This document shows, piece by piece, positions 1-8,871 of a stretch of DNA of 64,000 nucleotides (position 1 is its first letter; every line of letters starts with the position of its first letter). The notes under the pieces were generated by a model. The model did not search any database and was not told the origin of the DNA. It saw only the letters and a program-made list of their open reading frames with translations. The stretch is from Croceibacterium ferulae (GTDB taxonomy: Bacteria; Pseudomonadota; Alphaproteobacteria; Sphingomonadales; Sphingomonadaceae), in contig NZ_QZVQ01000008.1 in the NCBI RefSeq assembly GCF_003660445.1, forward strand, positions 62,001 to 126,000, read 5' to 3'. The translations under genes and the position numbers were made by a program.

Positions 1-1
1 C

Positions 2-2416
2 CGGCCGGACGCCGACACCACGCGCGGCGTGGGCTGGTACCGCACGCGGTTCACCCTGCCGCCGGATGCCGCGGGGCAGCGCACCTTTCTGCAGTTCGAT
101 GCGGCCAGCATCATCGCCGAGGTCTGGGTCAATGGCCGCAAGCTGGGCCGGCATGAAGGCGCCTTCAGCCGGTTCCGCCTGGATGCGACCGATGCGGTGC
201 AGCCGGGCGAGAACGTGCTGGCGGTGCGGGTCGACAATTCCAAGCCCGGACCCGGCAGCACGACCGAGTTCATCGTGCCGATCTCCGGCGATTTCTTCAT
301 GTATGGCGGGCTTTACCGCCCGGTATCGCTGATCGTGGCGGAACAGGCGCATTTCGACCTGCTGGATCATGGCGGGCCGGGGATCTACGGCCGCGTCGTC
401 GAACTGGACGATGCCGCCGCCCGGGTGGCCGTGCTGGCGCGCCTGCGCAATGCCGGGCGGGCGGGCCGCTTCACCCTGCGGACGCGCGTGCTCGACGCGG
501 CCGGCCAGCAGGTGGCCGCCGGCGATGAGGCCCTGCGCCTGGCCGCGGGCGAGGCGGCCGCGCGGGAGCTTGCGCTGACCATCCGTTCCCCCCGGCGCTG
601 GAACGGGCTGGACGATCCGTATCTCTACCGCATGGTGGCCGAACTGGTCGGGCGCGACGGCACGGTGCTGGACAGTGTGGAGCAGCCGCTGGGCCTGCGC
701 ACGGTGGCGGTCGATCCCGACAGGGGCTTTCTGCTGAATGGCCAGCCGCTGCGCCTGCGCGGCGTCAATCGCCATCAGGACCGGCAGGAAAAGGGCTGGG
801 CCCTGAGCGAGGCCGACCATGCCGAGGACATGGCGCTGATCCGTGAAGTGGGCGCCAATTCGGTGCGGCTGGCGCATTACAATCATGCCACCCCGTTCTA
901 CGACCTGGCCGACCGCAACGGCATGATGCTGTGGGCCGAACTGGGGCTGGTCAATCTCGCCTCCATCCCGGGCGTGGCGGACACGCCGCCGCAGATGCGC
1001 GCCAGTGCGGAGGCGCAGATGGTGGAGCTGATCCGGCAGAACTACAACCACCCCTCCGTGGCGGTTTGGGGCATCGGCAACGAGATCACCAACTGGTCGT
1101 CCAAGGGGCTGACGCCGTCCAACGCCCGGCCCCTGATGGATGCGCTGGATGCGGTAGCGAAGCGCGAGGATGCCAGCCGCCCCACCACCATCGCCGCCTG
1201 CTGCGAAGTGCTGCCGGGCGAACCCGATGACGGGCGCGACTACACCTCCGGCACGGCGGATGCGGTCGGCTTCAACCTGTATTACGGCTGGTATGTCTCC
1301 GGCCGCGTCGCCGACGCCACCCGGCTGGGCGACGTGATGCGCGGCTATCACCGGGAAATGCCCACGCTGCCGGTCGGCGTTGGCGAATATGGCGCTGGCG
1401 GCGCGACCACCCAGCACACCGACAATGTCCATGGCGGCAAGATCGAGAGCATCTATCGCCCGCAGGCGGAAGAGGTGCAGGCGGCCGTCCACGAACTGTC
1501 ATGGAAGGAACTGGCGCCGCTCGACTTCATGTGGGGCAGCTGGGTCTGGCAGATGTTCGATGCGACCTCCGACCTCAGGGAGGAAGGCGACAGCAGCGAC
1601 ATCAACACCAAGGGGCTGGTCACCTTCGATCGGGGCATCAGGAAGGACGCATTCTGGTTCTACAAGGCGGCATGGAGCAAGGACCCCGTGCTGCACCTGA
1701 CGGGGCGCCGCTACGTCGACCGGGCCTACCGCGTGGTGGATGTGCGCGCCTATTCCAACGCGGCGGAGGCTTCGCTGCGGGTGAACGGGCGCGACATCGG
1801 CATGGCGGCCTGCGCGGATTTCGTCTGCGTGTGGCCGGGCGTGCAATTGTCCGCCGGGGAGAACCGCATCGAGGCCGCGGCCGGCGGGCAGAGCGACAGC
1901 ATGATGCTGCGCTACTCCGGGCCGGAGCGGGCGGTGCATGTGCGCGCCGGATCGCTGGAGGGTGTGACGCTGGCGGGCGGCACGCGCTACGGCTCCGACA
2001 ACTTCTTCGCAGGCGGGCTGGGCTATACGCTGAACCCCTATCAGCGCGAACTCTACGCCGCCGACCAGCAGCGCGCCGCGCCCAAGATCGTGGTCGGGGC
2101 CGAAGTGCCGGAGCTGTATGCCAGCTGGCGGGCAGGGCAGTCCTTCCGCTACGCCCTGCCGGTGCCCGATGGCCGGTACAATGTGACGCTGCACCTGTTC
2201 GATCCGGTGGAGACGGAGGCGGGCAAGCGGGTGTTCACCGTGGCGGCCGGCGGCGCGCGGCCGGTGCGGATCGACCCGGTGGCGCGCGCCGGCGGCGGGA
2301 TGACGGCCACCACCGTCGAACTGCCCGCGCGGGCGGAAGACGGGGCGCTGGTGCTGGAGTTCACCGGCGAGATCGGCGAGGCGATCGTCTCGGCAATCGA
2401 CGTGACCCCGCGCTGA
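2..2416 (+). CDS. Glycoside hydrolase family 2 protein with C-terminal malectin-like domain (5' partial)
   Basis: The reading frame is open to the left edge, so the N-terminus and any signal peptide lie outside; the in-frame GTG at 29 is not a credible start. What remains (about 800 residues) shows a GH2 sugar-binding domain, an immunoglobulin-like domain, a TIM barrel and a DUF4982-like domain. The last 150 or so residues resemble malectin. The acid/base Glu lies in the Asn-Glu pair of GIGNEIT (codon 1082-1084) and the nucleophile Glu in GVGEYGAGG (codon 1385-1387). GH2 includes beta-galactosidases, beta-glucuronidases and arabinosidases, and I cannot choose among them from sequence alone. 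Its position beside deoxysugar genes suggests it removes a terminal sugar from a plant polysaccharide. It ends at a strong terminator. Confidence 0.85.
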   Translation, partial: RPDADTTRGVGWYRTRFTLPPDAAGQRTFLQFDAASIIAEVWVNGRKLGRHEGAFSRFRLDATDAVQPGENVLAVRVDNSKPGPGSTTEFIVPISGDFFMYGGLYRPVSLIVAEQAHFDLLDHGGPGIYGRVVELDDAAARVAVLARLRNAGRAGRFTLRTRVLDAAGQQVAAGDEALRLAAGEAAARELALTIRSPRRWNGLDDPYLYRMVAELVGRDGTVLDSVEQPLGLRTVAVDPDRGFLLNGQPLRLRGVNRHQDRQEKGWALSEADHAEDMALIREVGANSVRLAHYNHATPFYDLADRNGMMLWAELGLVNLASIPGVADTPPQMRASAEAQMVELIRQNYNHPSVAVWGIGNEITNWSSKGLTPSNARPLMDALDAVAKREDASRPTTIAACCEVLPGEPDDGRDYTSGTADAVGFNLYYGWYVSGRVADATRLGDVMRGYHREMPTLPVGVGEYGAGGATTQHTDNVHGGKIESIYRPQAEEVQAAVHELSWKELAPLDFMWGSWVWQMFDATSDLREEGDSSDINTKGLVTFDRGIRKDAFWFYKAAWSKDPVLHLTGRRYVDRAYRVVDVRAYSNAAEASLRVNGRDIGMAACADFVCVWPGVQLSAGENRIEAAAGGQSDSMMLRYSGPERAVHVRAGSLEGVTLAGGTRYGSDNFFAGGLGYTLNPYQRELYAADQQRAAPKIVVGAEVPELYASWRAGQSFRYALPVPDGRYNVTLHLFDPVETEAGKRVFTVAAGGARPVRIDPVARAGGGMTATTVELPARAEDGALVLEFTGEIGEAIVSAIDVTPR

Positions 2417-2433
2417 CCTGAGGCGGACAAGCG

Positions 2434-2475
2434 AAGGGCGGGCGCAGCCTGGTGCTGCGCCCGCCCTTGCCTTTT
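2434..2475. terminator. Strong intrinsic terminator between convergent genes
   Basis: A perfect 15-bp stem (2434-2448 with 2454-2468) around a 5-base loop is followed by GCCTTTT. It lies between the convergent GH2 gene and the mutarotase gene and could stop transcription on the plus strand and probably on both strands. Confidence 0.85.
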
Positions 2476-2494
2476 CCGCGGCTGGGCGGCGCCG

Positions 2495-2848
2495 TCAGCC
2501 TTCGTGTTCAGTCAGGCGGAAGACGCGCTGCATGGGCAGCCATGTCCCGTCCGGTCCGGCGGCGGGAATCGGCTGCTGGAACTGCCGCATCTTCGCGGTC
2601 CAGGCGATCACCGCCGGGTTGGCGGCATCGGCCGCAGCCTTCGCCGCGTCCGAATAGGTGTCGTCTGTCTCGATGATCATGAACATCCGGTTCCCCGCCC
2701 GGTAGATCTCCATTTCCAGGATCCCGGCATCGCGGATGGAGCGGGTGACCGCCGGGTCGGTGTTGCCCACCCGGTGCCAGTGTTCATATTCCGCGATCAG
2801 GTCGGCATCCTCGACCAGGTCGAGCGCGAGGCAGATGCGCCCGCTCAT
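2495..2848 (-). CDS. L-rhamnose/L-fucose mutarotase family protein (RhaM-like)
   Basis: A protein of about 117 residues of the RhaM (COG3254) fold, which interconverts alpha and beta anomers of 6-deoxy-L-hexoses. Recognisable features are the EYEHWH segment near the N-terminus, the central EMEIYR strand and the C-terminal MQRVFRL strand. I chose the ATG at 2848 rather than the GTG at 2860 because it forms an ATGA overlap with the stop of the upstream dehydrogenase, which is typical here. It is the last gene of an operon running from the GntR regulator. Its place beside an aldo/keto reductase and a lactonase fits supply of the right anomer to a C1 dehydrogenase. Whether the sugar is L-fucose or L-rhamnose cannot be read from the sequence. 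Confidence 0.85.
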   Translation of the reverse strand: MSGRICLALDLVEDADLIAEYEHWHRVGNTDPAVTRSIRDAGILEMEIYRAGNRMFMIIETDDTYSDAAKAAADAANPAVIAWTAKMRQFQQPIPAAGPDGTWLPMQRVFRLTEHEG

Positions 2849-3573
2849 GCGTTGCTCCACCCGCCATCGATGATGTTGACCGTGCCGGTGGTGTAGGATG
2901 ACAGGTCGCTGCCGAGATACAGCGCCAGTTCGGCGATCTCCGCCGGGCCGCCCAGCCGCCCCATCGGCTGGCGGGCGACGAAATCGGCGCGCGCCTTCTC
3001 CGCATCGCCGGTCGCGGCCATCCGGTCATCGAGCGAGGGCGACTGCACCGTGCCGGGGCAGATCGCGTTGCAGCGGATGCCCTGGGCCACGAAGTCCTGC
3101 GCCACCGACTTGGTCAGGCCGATCACCGCCGCCTTGGACGCGCAATAGACGAAGCGGTTGGGCACCGCGATGATCGATCCGGCGACGGAGGACATGTTGA
3201 CGATCGACCCGCCGCCCCGCTCCAGCATGCCCGGCAGGAAGGCGCGGATCATGCGAAAGGCGGAACGGACGTTCAGGTCGAAGGAGAAGTCGAAGTCGGA
3301 CTCCTCCGTCGTCAGGATCGTGCCCGCATGGACGAAGCCGGCGCAGTTGAACAGGATGTCCACCGGGCCGGCCTCCCCGGCGAAGCGGGTGATCGCGTCG
3401 CCATCGGTCAGGTCCAGCACATGCGTGTCGCAGCCCTCCAGCGTGGCCAGGGTGTCCGGGTTGATGTCGGCCGCGATCACGCGCGCGCCTTCGCGGATGA
3501 ACAGTTCGGCGGTGGCGCGGCCGATGCCTTGGCCCGCGGCGGTGATGATGGCGGTCTTGCCCTGAAGGCGCAT
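2845..3573 (-). CDS. SDR dehydrogenase, probable 2-keto-3-deoxy-L-fuconate (or rhamnonate) 4-dehydrogenase
   Basis: A classical short-chain dehydrogenase of 242 residues. It has the cofactor motif TAAGQGIG (11-18, with Ala replacing the usual Gly), NCAG (77-80), a serine pair at 128-129 and the YCASK motif with Tyr143/Lys147. Its overall look resembles the DHRS6/BDH2-like group that includes Xanthomonas 2-keto-3-deoxy-L-fuconate dehydrogenase. In that pathway it makes 2,4-diketo-3-deoxy-L-fuconate, which is hydrolysed to pyruvate and L-lactate. It lies 3 bases after the aldo/keto reductase and overlaps the mutarotase by 4 bases. The alternative is the L-rhamnose equivalent (LRA5-type). The assignment combines similarity with operon context. 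Confidence 0.75.
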   Translation of the reverse strand: MRLQGKTAIITAAGQGIGRATAELFIREGARVIAADINPDTLATLEGCDTHVLDLTDGDAITRFAGEAGPVDILFNCAGFVHAGTILTTEESDFDFSFDLNVRSAFRMIRAFLPGMLERGGGSIVNMSSVAGSIIAVPNRFVYCASKAAVIGLTKSVAQDFVAQGIRCNAICPGTVQSPSLDDRMAATGDAEKARADFVARQPMGRLGGPAEIAELALYLGSDLSSYTTGTVNIIDGGWSNA

Positions 3574-3576
3574 GGA

Positions 3577-4599
3577 TCAGGCTTCCTGTGAGTGGTCGGG
3601 AACGGGTGCGTCGGCGCGGATGAGCTGGCGATCCTGCAGGTCGCGCCACAGCGCGGGCGGAATGATCGTGTCCATTAGCGCCACCGCCTGCGCCACCTGC
3701 CGGGGGCTGTTCATGCCGGGGATGACCGACACGACCTGCGGGTGCGCCAGCGGGAACTGCAGGGCGGCGGCGGCCAGCGGCACGCCATGGGCGGCGCAGA
3801 TGTCCTCGATCGCGCCGACCCGCTCCACGATATGCGCGGGCGCGGGCTGGTAATCGTAGTGGACCTCGCCGCCGCCGCGCACGCCCTTGGCCAGGATGCC
3901 GGAATTGTACGGCCCGCCCAGCACGATCTTCACGTCGCGCTGCTGGCACAAGGGCAGGAAGGTGGCGAGCGCGTCCTGTTCCAGCAGGGTGTATCGGCCG
4001 GCGAGCAGCACCACGTCGATCTCGCCGACGGCCATGACCTCCTCGCAGACCTCCGTCTCGTTCACGCCCAGCCCGACGGCGCGGACCACGCCCGCCGCGC
4101 GCAATTCGCGCAGCGCGCGATAGCCGCCTTCCATGAACTCGGCGAAGCGGCGGGGATGGTCCTCCCCGTGGGCCATGCGGCCGAGATCATGGACGTAGAG
4201 GATGTCGATCCGCTCGCGCCGGAGGCGGTGGCGGCTGGCCTCGAACGATCGCATCACCGCGTCGTAGCTGTAGTCGAACACGCTTTCATACGGCTCGGGC
4301 GTGACAAAGGCCTGGCGCAGGGCCGACAGATCGGTGCCCGCAGGCACCGGGTCCAGCCGGCGGCCGACCTTGGTGGAGATGATCGCGCTCTCGTGCGGAT
4401 CAGCCTCCGCCAGCGCAGCGCCCAGACGCTTCTCGCTCAGGCCGAAGCCGTAATGGGGGGCCGTGTCGAAATAGCGCAGGCCCGCCTCCCAGGCGGCAAG
4501 CACGGTTGCGTGCGCCTCCGCATCCGACAGGGCGCGATAGAGGTTGCCGATCGATCCGGCGCCGAAGCCGAGCCGTCCCAGTGCGGTAAGATCGACCAT
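3577..4599 (-). CDS. Aldo/keto reductase, probable L-fucose / 6-deoxyhexose 1-dehydrogenase
   Basis: A 340-residue aldo/keto reductase with the catalytic tetrad visible: Asp45 and Tyr50 (FDTAPHYG), Lys77 (STKVG) and His137 (YVHDLG). Members of this group oxidise L-fucose and related aldoses (D-threo-aldose 1-dehydrogenase) to the 1,5-lactone with NAD(P)+. The downstream SDR and mutarotase and the upstream lactonase complete an oxidative deoxysugar route. The ATG at 4599 follows a GAAGG-type ribosome site. A candidate operator lies at 4641-4656, so this gene may have its own promoter inside the larger operon. Confidence 0.8.
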   Translation of the reverse strand: MVDLTALGRLGFGAGSIGNLYRALSDAEAHATVLAAWEAGLRYFDTAPHYGFGLSEKRLGAALAEADPHESAIISTKVGRRLDPVPAGTDLSALRQAFVTPEPYESVFDYSYDAVMRSFEASRHRLRRERIDILYVHDLGRMAHGEDHPRRFAEFMEGGYRALRELRAAGVVRAVGLGVNETEVCEEVMAVGEIDVVLLAGRYTLLEQDALATFLPLCQQRDVKIVLGGPYNSGILAKGVRGGGEVHYDYQPAPAHIVERVGAIEDICAAHGVPLAAAALQFPLAHPQVVSVIPGMNSPRQVAQAVALMDTIIPPALWRDLQDRQLIRADAPVPDHSQEA

Positions 4600-4640
4600 G
4601 CGCCCTTCGCTCTCCAGCTTGCTTCCCTAGGCCGTTAAAT

Positions 4641-4656
4641 CATAATACGTCATACG
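4641..4656. promoter_or_regulatory. Candidate operator (CATNATACGT motif), upstream of aldo/keto reductase
   Basis: The sequence CATAATACGTCATACG overlaps the stop codon of the lactonase gene and sits about 40 bases upstream of the aldo/keto reductase start. The first ten bases match the motif repeated in seven gaps of this region. Confidence 0.55.
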
Positions 4657-5483
4657 TCAATGTCGTAGAACGCGGCAGCCGCGCCGACGAACAGCCGATC
4701 CAGCATGGCGGGCGCTTGCGGTCCCATCAGGTCCAGCGTGGTGTCGATCCATGCAGCGTAGCTGTCGCCGCTGTGGCGCAGGACCGGCCAGTCGCTGCCC
4801 CACATCAGCCGGTCGCCGAAACAGGCCAGCAGGTGGGCGACATAGGGTCGCAGCTCCTCCGCAGGTTGCCCCGGCGCCTGTTCCGTCCTGAGGCCCGACA
4901 GCTTGCACCAGACATTCGGCAGCGTCGCGAGCGCGGCCATCTCGTCCCGCCACGGATCGAGCCCGTTTTCGGCGATCCGGGGCTTGGCTGCGTGGTCGAT
5001 GACGATGGGCAGGTCGGGCCAGCGTGTCGCGAAGCGGTGCAGGGTGGGCAGATGCCGGGGTTCGATCAGCGCGTCGAACCGCAGGCCGGTGTCGACCGTG
5101 GCCCGCAATGCCGGATCGAGCTCCGGCCGTAGGATCCACTCCGTATCAGCGATGCCCTGCAGCATGGGCCGCACGCCGCGCACGCGCGGTTGCGCGGCCA
5201 GGTGGCGGATGCGGTCCGGCGCGGCACCATCCGCCAGATCGACCCAGGTGACGATGGCGCGGATCAGCGGATCGTCCAGCCCCAGCATCCAGTCCGTGTC
5301 GCGATCATCGGCCTGCGACTGGACCAGCACCGCGCCAAGAAGCTGGCGCCCCGCCGCCTCGGCATGCAGGTCGGCGGGCAGGAAGTCGCGGTGAATGCGC
5401 GGCCAGTCCGCGTCCGGCCAGACCTGGCCGGGACCGCCGATCCGCCAGAAATGCAGATGCGAGTCGAGGAGGCGGATGGTCAT
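4650..5483 (-). CDS. Amidohydrolase, probable L-fucono- or L-rhamnono-lactonase
   Basis: A 277-residue metal-dependent hydrolase of the COG3618 amidohydrolase group. Visible motifs are the metal-binding DSHLHFW at the N-terminus, DHAAKP in the middle, WCKLSGL and the late MWGSDWPV with the catalytic Asp. Family members open sugar lactones such as L-fucono-1,5-lactone or L-rhamnono-1,4-lactone. The gene lies 14 bases after the GntR regulator and just upstream of the aldo/keto reductase that would make its substrate. That neighbourhood is the main reason to call it a lactonase and not another amidohydrolase. Confidence 0.8.
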   Translation of the reverse strand: MTIRLLDSHLHFWRIGGPGQVWPDADWPRIHRDFLPADLHAEAAGRQLLGAVLVQSQADDRDTDWMLGLDDPLIRAIVTWVDLADGAAPDRIRHLAAQPRVRGVRPMLQGIADTEWILRPELDPALRATVDTGLRFDALIEPRHLPTLHRFATRWPDLPIVIDHAAKPRIAENGLDPWRDEMAALATLPNVWCKLSGLRTEQAPGQPAEELRPYVAHLLACFGDRLMWGSDWPVLRHSGDSYAAWIDTTLDLMGPQAPAMLDRLFVGAAAAFYDIDV

Positions 5484-5497
5484 GGCGGAGGCCTCGC

Positions 5498-6238
5498 TCA
5501 GTCTGCGGAGTCGCGGGCGGCACGTCGGCGCGCCCAGGAGCTTTCGATATGTTCGCGCATCGCCTTGCGCGCGGCGGGTCCGTTGCCCTTCACGATCGCG
5601 TCATAGATTGTCTCGTGCGCAACATGGGTGGCGCGGACATGCTCCACGTTCAGCCGGCCGCTATAGCCATGATTGCGCAGCGCCTCCGACTGCAGGCCGT
5701 CTATCACCGCCTTGCTCAGCTTGTCGCCCGAAATGCGCATGATGATGTCGTGGAACATGACATCCTCGTGCACATAGGCGGCGGGGTGGGGGATCAGGCT
5801 TTCCAGCTTCGCCATCTGCTGGCCCAGTTCCTCCAGCTGCTCGGCAGTCCGGCGCTCGGCCGTCTTGTACGTCATCTCGCCTTCCAGCAGCGACCGGATC
5901 AGCGAAAGGTTGTCCAGATAGCTGAGGCCGTCTTCCCGCTGGAACAGCGCGCTCAGGATCAGCGGGTCGAGCATGTCCCACCCGCTGGATTCGCGCACGA
6001 TCGTGCCGCGCCCCTGCTGGGACACGACCAGCCCCTTTTCCGTCAGCGCCATGGTCGCTTCGCGGATCACGGTGCGGCTGACGCCGTACATGTCGCCCAG
6101 CATGCCTTCGGGCGGCAGGGCGGTGCCGGCGGGGTAGGTCTCGGTCACGATGGACTTGACCACATCCTCCACCACGGCTTCCGCCAGACGGGGGCGCCGC
6201 CGGATGCGCAGCGAATCCGCGGCAGGTTTCTCGTACAT
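5498..6238 (-). CDS. FadR-subfamily GntR transcriptional regulator (FCD domain)
   Basis: A 246-residue regulator with an N-terminal winged helix (residues about 20-85, containing YGVSRTVIREA as recognition helix) and a C-terminal all-helical FCD ligand-binding domain. FCD regulators usually sense sugar acids or other small carboxylates and dissociate from DNA on binding. It is the first gene of the deoxysugar operon and is divergent from the enolase-superfamily gene. It is the only regulator encoded in the sugar region, so it is the natural candidate to bind the repeated CATNATACGT sites. The ligand may be a pathway intermediate such as L-fuconate or its 2-keto-3-deoxy product. Confidence 0.9.
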   Translation of the reverse strand: MYEKPAADSLRIRRRPRLAEAVVEDVVKSIVTETYPAGTALPPEGMLGDMYGVSRTVIREATMALTEKGLVVSQQGRGTIVRESSGWDMLDPLILSALFQREDGLSYLDNLSLIRSLLEGEMTYKTAERRTAEQLEELGQQMAKLESLIPHPAAYVHEDVMFHDIIMRISGDKLSKAVIDGLQSEALRNHGYSGRLNVEHVRATHVAHETIYDAIVKGNGPAARKAMREHIESSWARRRAARDSAD

Positions 6239-6323
6239 GGCTATGCGTCTCTTCCCGGTCGGATGGCAGCGATCGTCAATACCTGCCCATGGTAATGCTG
6301 CTTCGTCAACGCCTTGCCAAGAT

Positions 6324-6347
6324 CAAAGATAATACATAATACCTTTG
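6324..6347. promoter_or_regulatory. Candidate operator in the gntR / enolase-family divergent promoter
   Basis: A 24-base stretch begins with CAAAG and ends with CTTTG. It holds two direct copies of ATAATAC; CATAATAC at 6335-6342 matches the shared motif in one half only. It lies between divergent start codons at 6238 and 6384, so it could control both the regulator operon and the enolase/MFS pair. Confidence 0.5.
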
Positions 6348-6383
6348 TTCTGATCACACGTGGTGGTTGCGGAGGGGGCATCA

Positions 6384-7532
6384 ATGAAAATCACCGGCTA
6401 CCGAAGCCTGGTCACGTCGCATGACTGGCGGCGCCCGGTCGGCGATGCCAATGGGGTCATCACTTCGGGCATCACCGAAGTGCCGGTGCTGATCCTCGAG
6501 ACAGACGGCGGGCTGGAAGGGATCGGCCTGGGCCAGCATGCGGAGATCGCCCGGGTCTTCCCCGCGGTGGAAGGGCAAGACCCCCGCGCCGCGCCCGCCC
6601 TTTACGACAGCATGCTGTCGCATGTGTTCAAGAGCGGGCACACCGGCCTGACTTATGGCGCCATCGCCGCGATCGACATGGCGCTGTGGGACCTGAAGGC
6701 CAAGATGGCGGACGAACCGCTGTGGCGCACGCTGGGCGCGGCCGACCGGTTTGTGCGCGGCTACGCCTCCGGCCTGTGCTACGGGCTGGAGGACGAGGAG
6801 TTCGCCGCCCATTATGCCCTGTGGGCGGAGCGCGGCTTCGACTCGGCCAAGATCAAGGGCGGCAAGGATCTGGCGCGCGACATCCGCCGGCTGAAGCTGG
6901 TGCGCGAGATCATGGGCGCGAACACGCCCGCACCCGCGCTGATGCTGGACGTCAATGAAAGCTGGAACCGCAAGCAGGCGATCCGCCATCTGGCCGCGAT
7001 CGAGGCGGCGGGGATCGACCTCACCTGGATCGAGGAGCCGGTGCGCCGCTGGGATGCCGCCGGCCATGCCGCGATCACCCGCGCGGCCCGCTGCGCCGTG
7101 GCGACGGGCGAGAACCTGACCGGGCTGGAACAGTTCGCGCCCTTGTTCGATGCCGGCGCCGTGGATGTCGTGCAGGCGGGCAGCGTATGGGGCATCACCC
7201 ATTTCACCCGCGTCGGCATCGCCGCGCATGTGCGCGACCTGCCGGTTTCCCCCGTGGGATATGACGGCAACCCCGTAGCCCATGCCGCCGCCGCCTTGCC
7301 CAACATGATCGGCATAGAGGTGCAGGACTTCAACTGGCCGGCGGGGCTGGATATCGACCAGCAGATCGCCGATGGCGGCATCATCCTGGGCGACCGCCCG
7401 GGGCTGGGCATCGTGGTGGACGAGGTCGCCATCGCGCAGCACAGGGTGGAGGGCAGCTGGAACGCGGCCGGCGGACCGCACAAGCGCCCGCGCGATGCCG
7501 GCCTGCGGCTGGTGCCGGAGGTCGGCGCATGA
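6384..7532 (+). CDS. Enolase-superfamily (mandelate racemase subgroup) sugar-acid dehydratase-like protein
   Basis: A 382-residue enolase-superfamily protein starting at ATG 6384, five bases after a strong GGAGGGGG. The KxK motif is at Lys156/Lys158 and metal ligands are at Asp189 (LDVNESW), Glu217 (WIEEP) and Glu243 (TGEN). Asp261 occupies the usual dyad position. Where most acid-sugar dehydratases of this subgroup have a catalytic His (SPHG-type motif), this protein reads SPVG with Val291. By context it should dehydrate L-fuconate or L-rhamnonate, but the missing His makes the exact reaction uncertain, and it is shorter than characterised L-fuconate dehydratases (about 440 residues). It overlaps the MFS gene by an ATGA. 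Confidence 0.75.
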   Translation: MKITGYRSLVTSHDWRRPVGDANGVITSGITEVPVLILETDGGLEGIGLGQHAEIARVFPAVEGQDPRAAPALYDSMLSHVFKSGHTGLTYGAIAAIDMALWDLKAKMADEPLWRTLGAADRFVRGYASGLCYGLEDEEFAAHYALWAERGFDSAKIKGGKDLARDIRRLKLVREIMGANTPAPALMLDVNESWNRKQAIRHLAAIEAAGIDLTWIEEPVRRWDAAGHAAITRAARCAVATGENLTGLEQFAPLFDAGAVDVVQAGSVWGITHFTRVGIAAHVRDLPVSPVGYDGNPVAHAAAALPNMIGIEVQDFNWPAGLDIDQQIADGGIILGDRPGLGIVVDEVAIAQHRVEGSWNAAGGPHKRPRDAGLRLVPEVGA

Positions 7533-8785
7533 CCACCGCCGTGGCCGATCCCGCCTATGTGCTGGGCCGCGCACGCACGCGGCTGCAGTTCTCGCTGATG
7601 GCGAACTTCTTCCTGCTGATGGCGCTGTATAGCGGCGTGCTCGGCGTGTTGCTGCCCAACCAGATCGCGATCCTGGACCCGGACAACAAGGCGAACAATC
7701 TGGCGCTGCTGTTCGCCATCACCTCCATCTTCTCGACCCTGGCGACCCCGATCGCCGGCGCGCTGTCGGACCGGACGCGCAGCCGCTGGGGCCGCCGCAC
7801 GCCGTGGATCGCGATCGGCTCCCTCGTCGGCTCGCTGGCGCTGTTCGGCGTGTCGTGGATGACCAGCCTGTGGTCGCTGATGGTGCTGTGGGTGATGGCG
7901 GCAATCGCCTACAATTCCATGCAGCCGGCGATGACCACCCTGATCGCCGACCGCTTCGCGCCGGAAGTGCGCGGCGGCGTGTCCGGCATCGTGGGCGCCG
8001 GAATGACCGCGGGGCTGACCGCCGGCACGGTGGTCGCGGGCTACCTGGCCGGGCAGGCGACGCTGGCCTATGGCCTGTTCGCCGCCGCCATCGCGGTGTC
8101 GTGCCTAGCCTTCGTGACGCTGAACCGCGAACCGTCGAGCGAGACGATGCCGCGCCGGCCGATCAAGTGGGGCGAGTTCGTGCGCGGCTTCTGGATCAGC
8201 CCGCGCGAGCATCCGGACTTCGCCTGGGCGTTCCTCAGCCGGTTCACCATCTACATGGGCTATCAGGGCGTCGCCGCCTACCTGCTGTATATCCTGCGCG
8301 ATTATATCGGGCTGAGCGACGACGCTTCAAACACCACCATCGCCAACATGGCGGTGATCACGCTGGTCGGCCTGGTCGCCTCCGCGCTGGTGTCCGGCTG
8401 GTGGTCGGACCGGATCCAGCGGCGCAAGCCCTTCGTGATCGCGGGCAGCCTGATCATGGGCTGCGCCATGGTCGCGCCGCTGGCGTTCCCGTCCATGACC
8501 GGCATGTGGGCCTATGCGGCCATTATCGGCGTGGGATACGGCATGTTCATGTCCATCGACATCGCGCTGATGACGCAGGTGCTGCCGCAAAGCGCGCTGG
8601 GGGATGAAGGGCGCGACCTGGGCGTGCTGACCACCGCCGTGAACATCCCGCAGATCATCAGCCCGGTGATGGCCGCGGCGCTGCTGGGCCTGAGCGGCGG
8701 GGATTACCGCACGATCTTCTGGGCCGCGATCCTGTTCGTGTTCGGATCGGCCATCTGTGTTGTGCCGATCCGGGGCGTTCGCTAA
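7529..8785 (+). CDS. Major facilitator superfamily sugar transporter
   Basis: A 418-residue membrane protein with about twelve hydrophobic segments and an MFS cytoplasmic-loop signature (SDRTRSRWGRRTPW, residues about 78-91) after helix 2. A related SDRIQRRKP follows later. It probably imports a monosaccharide or sugar acid across the inner membrane. Its start overlaps the enolase-family stop by four bases, so the two are made together. The TonB receptor gene follows 86 bases later and has its own operator-like site. Confidence 0.85.
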   Translation: MTTAVADPAYVLGRARTRLQFSLMANFFLLMALYSGVLGVLLPNQIAILDPDNKANNLALLFAITSIFSTLATPIAGALSDRTRSRWGRRTPWIAIGSLVGSLALFGVSWMTSLWSLMVLWVMAAIAYNSMQPAMTTLIADRFAPEVRGGVSGIVGAGMTAGLTAGTVVAGYLAGQATLAYGLFAAAIAVSCLAFVTLNREPSSETMPRRPIKWGEFVRGFWISPREHPDFAWAFLSRFTIYMGYQGVAAYLLYILRDYIGLSDDASNTTIANMAVITLVGLVASALVSGWWSDRIQRRKPFVIAGSLIMGCAMVAPLAFPSMTGMWAYAAIIGVGYGMFMSIDIALMTQVLPQSALGDEGRDLGVLTTAVNIPQIISPVMAAALLGLSGGDYRTIFWAAILFVFGSAICVVPIRGVR

Positions 8786-8786
8786 A

Positions 8787-8802
8787 CATAGTACGTATTA
8801 CA
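8787..8802. promoter_or_regulatory. Candidate operator upstream of the TonB receptor gene
   Basis: CATAGTACGTATTACA follows the MFS stop codon directly and lies 70 bases before the receptor start. It shares the CATNRTACGT half-site and an ACGT centre with the other candidate operators. Confidence 0.55.
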
Positions 8803-8871
8803 TCATTTGACATTTGCCGAAGCAGGGCGCAGCATAGCGTCACAAGATAATTGATAGGGATGGGTGAGTTG

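Noticed and set aside
2845-6238. Definite assignment of the pathway to L-fucose only
   Set aside because: The same enzyme families serve L-rhamnose in sphingomonads, and an alpha-L-rhamnosidase is encoded nearby, so both sugars remain open.
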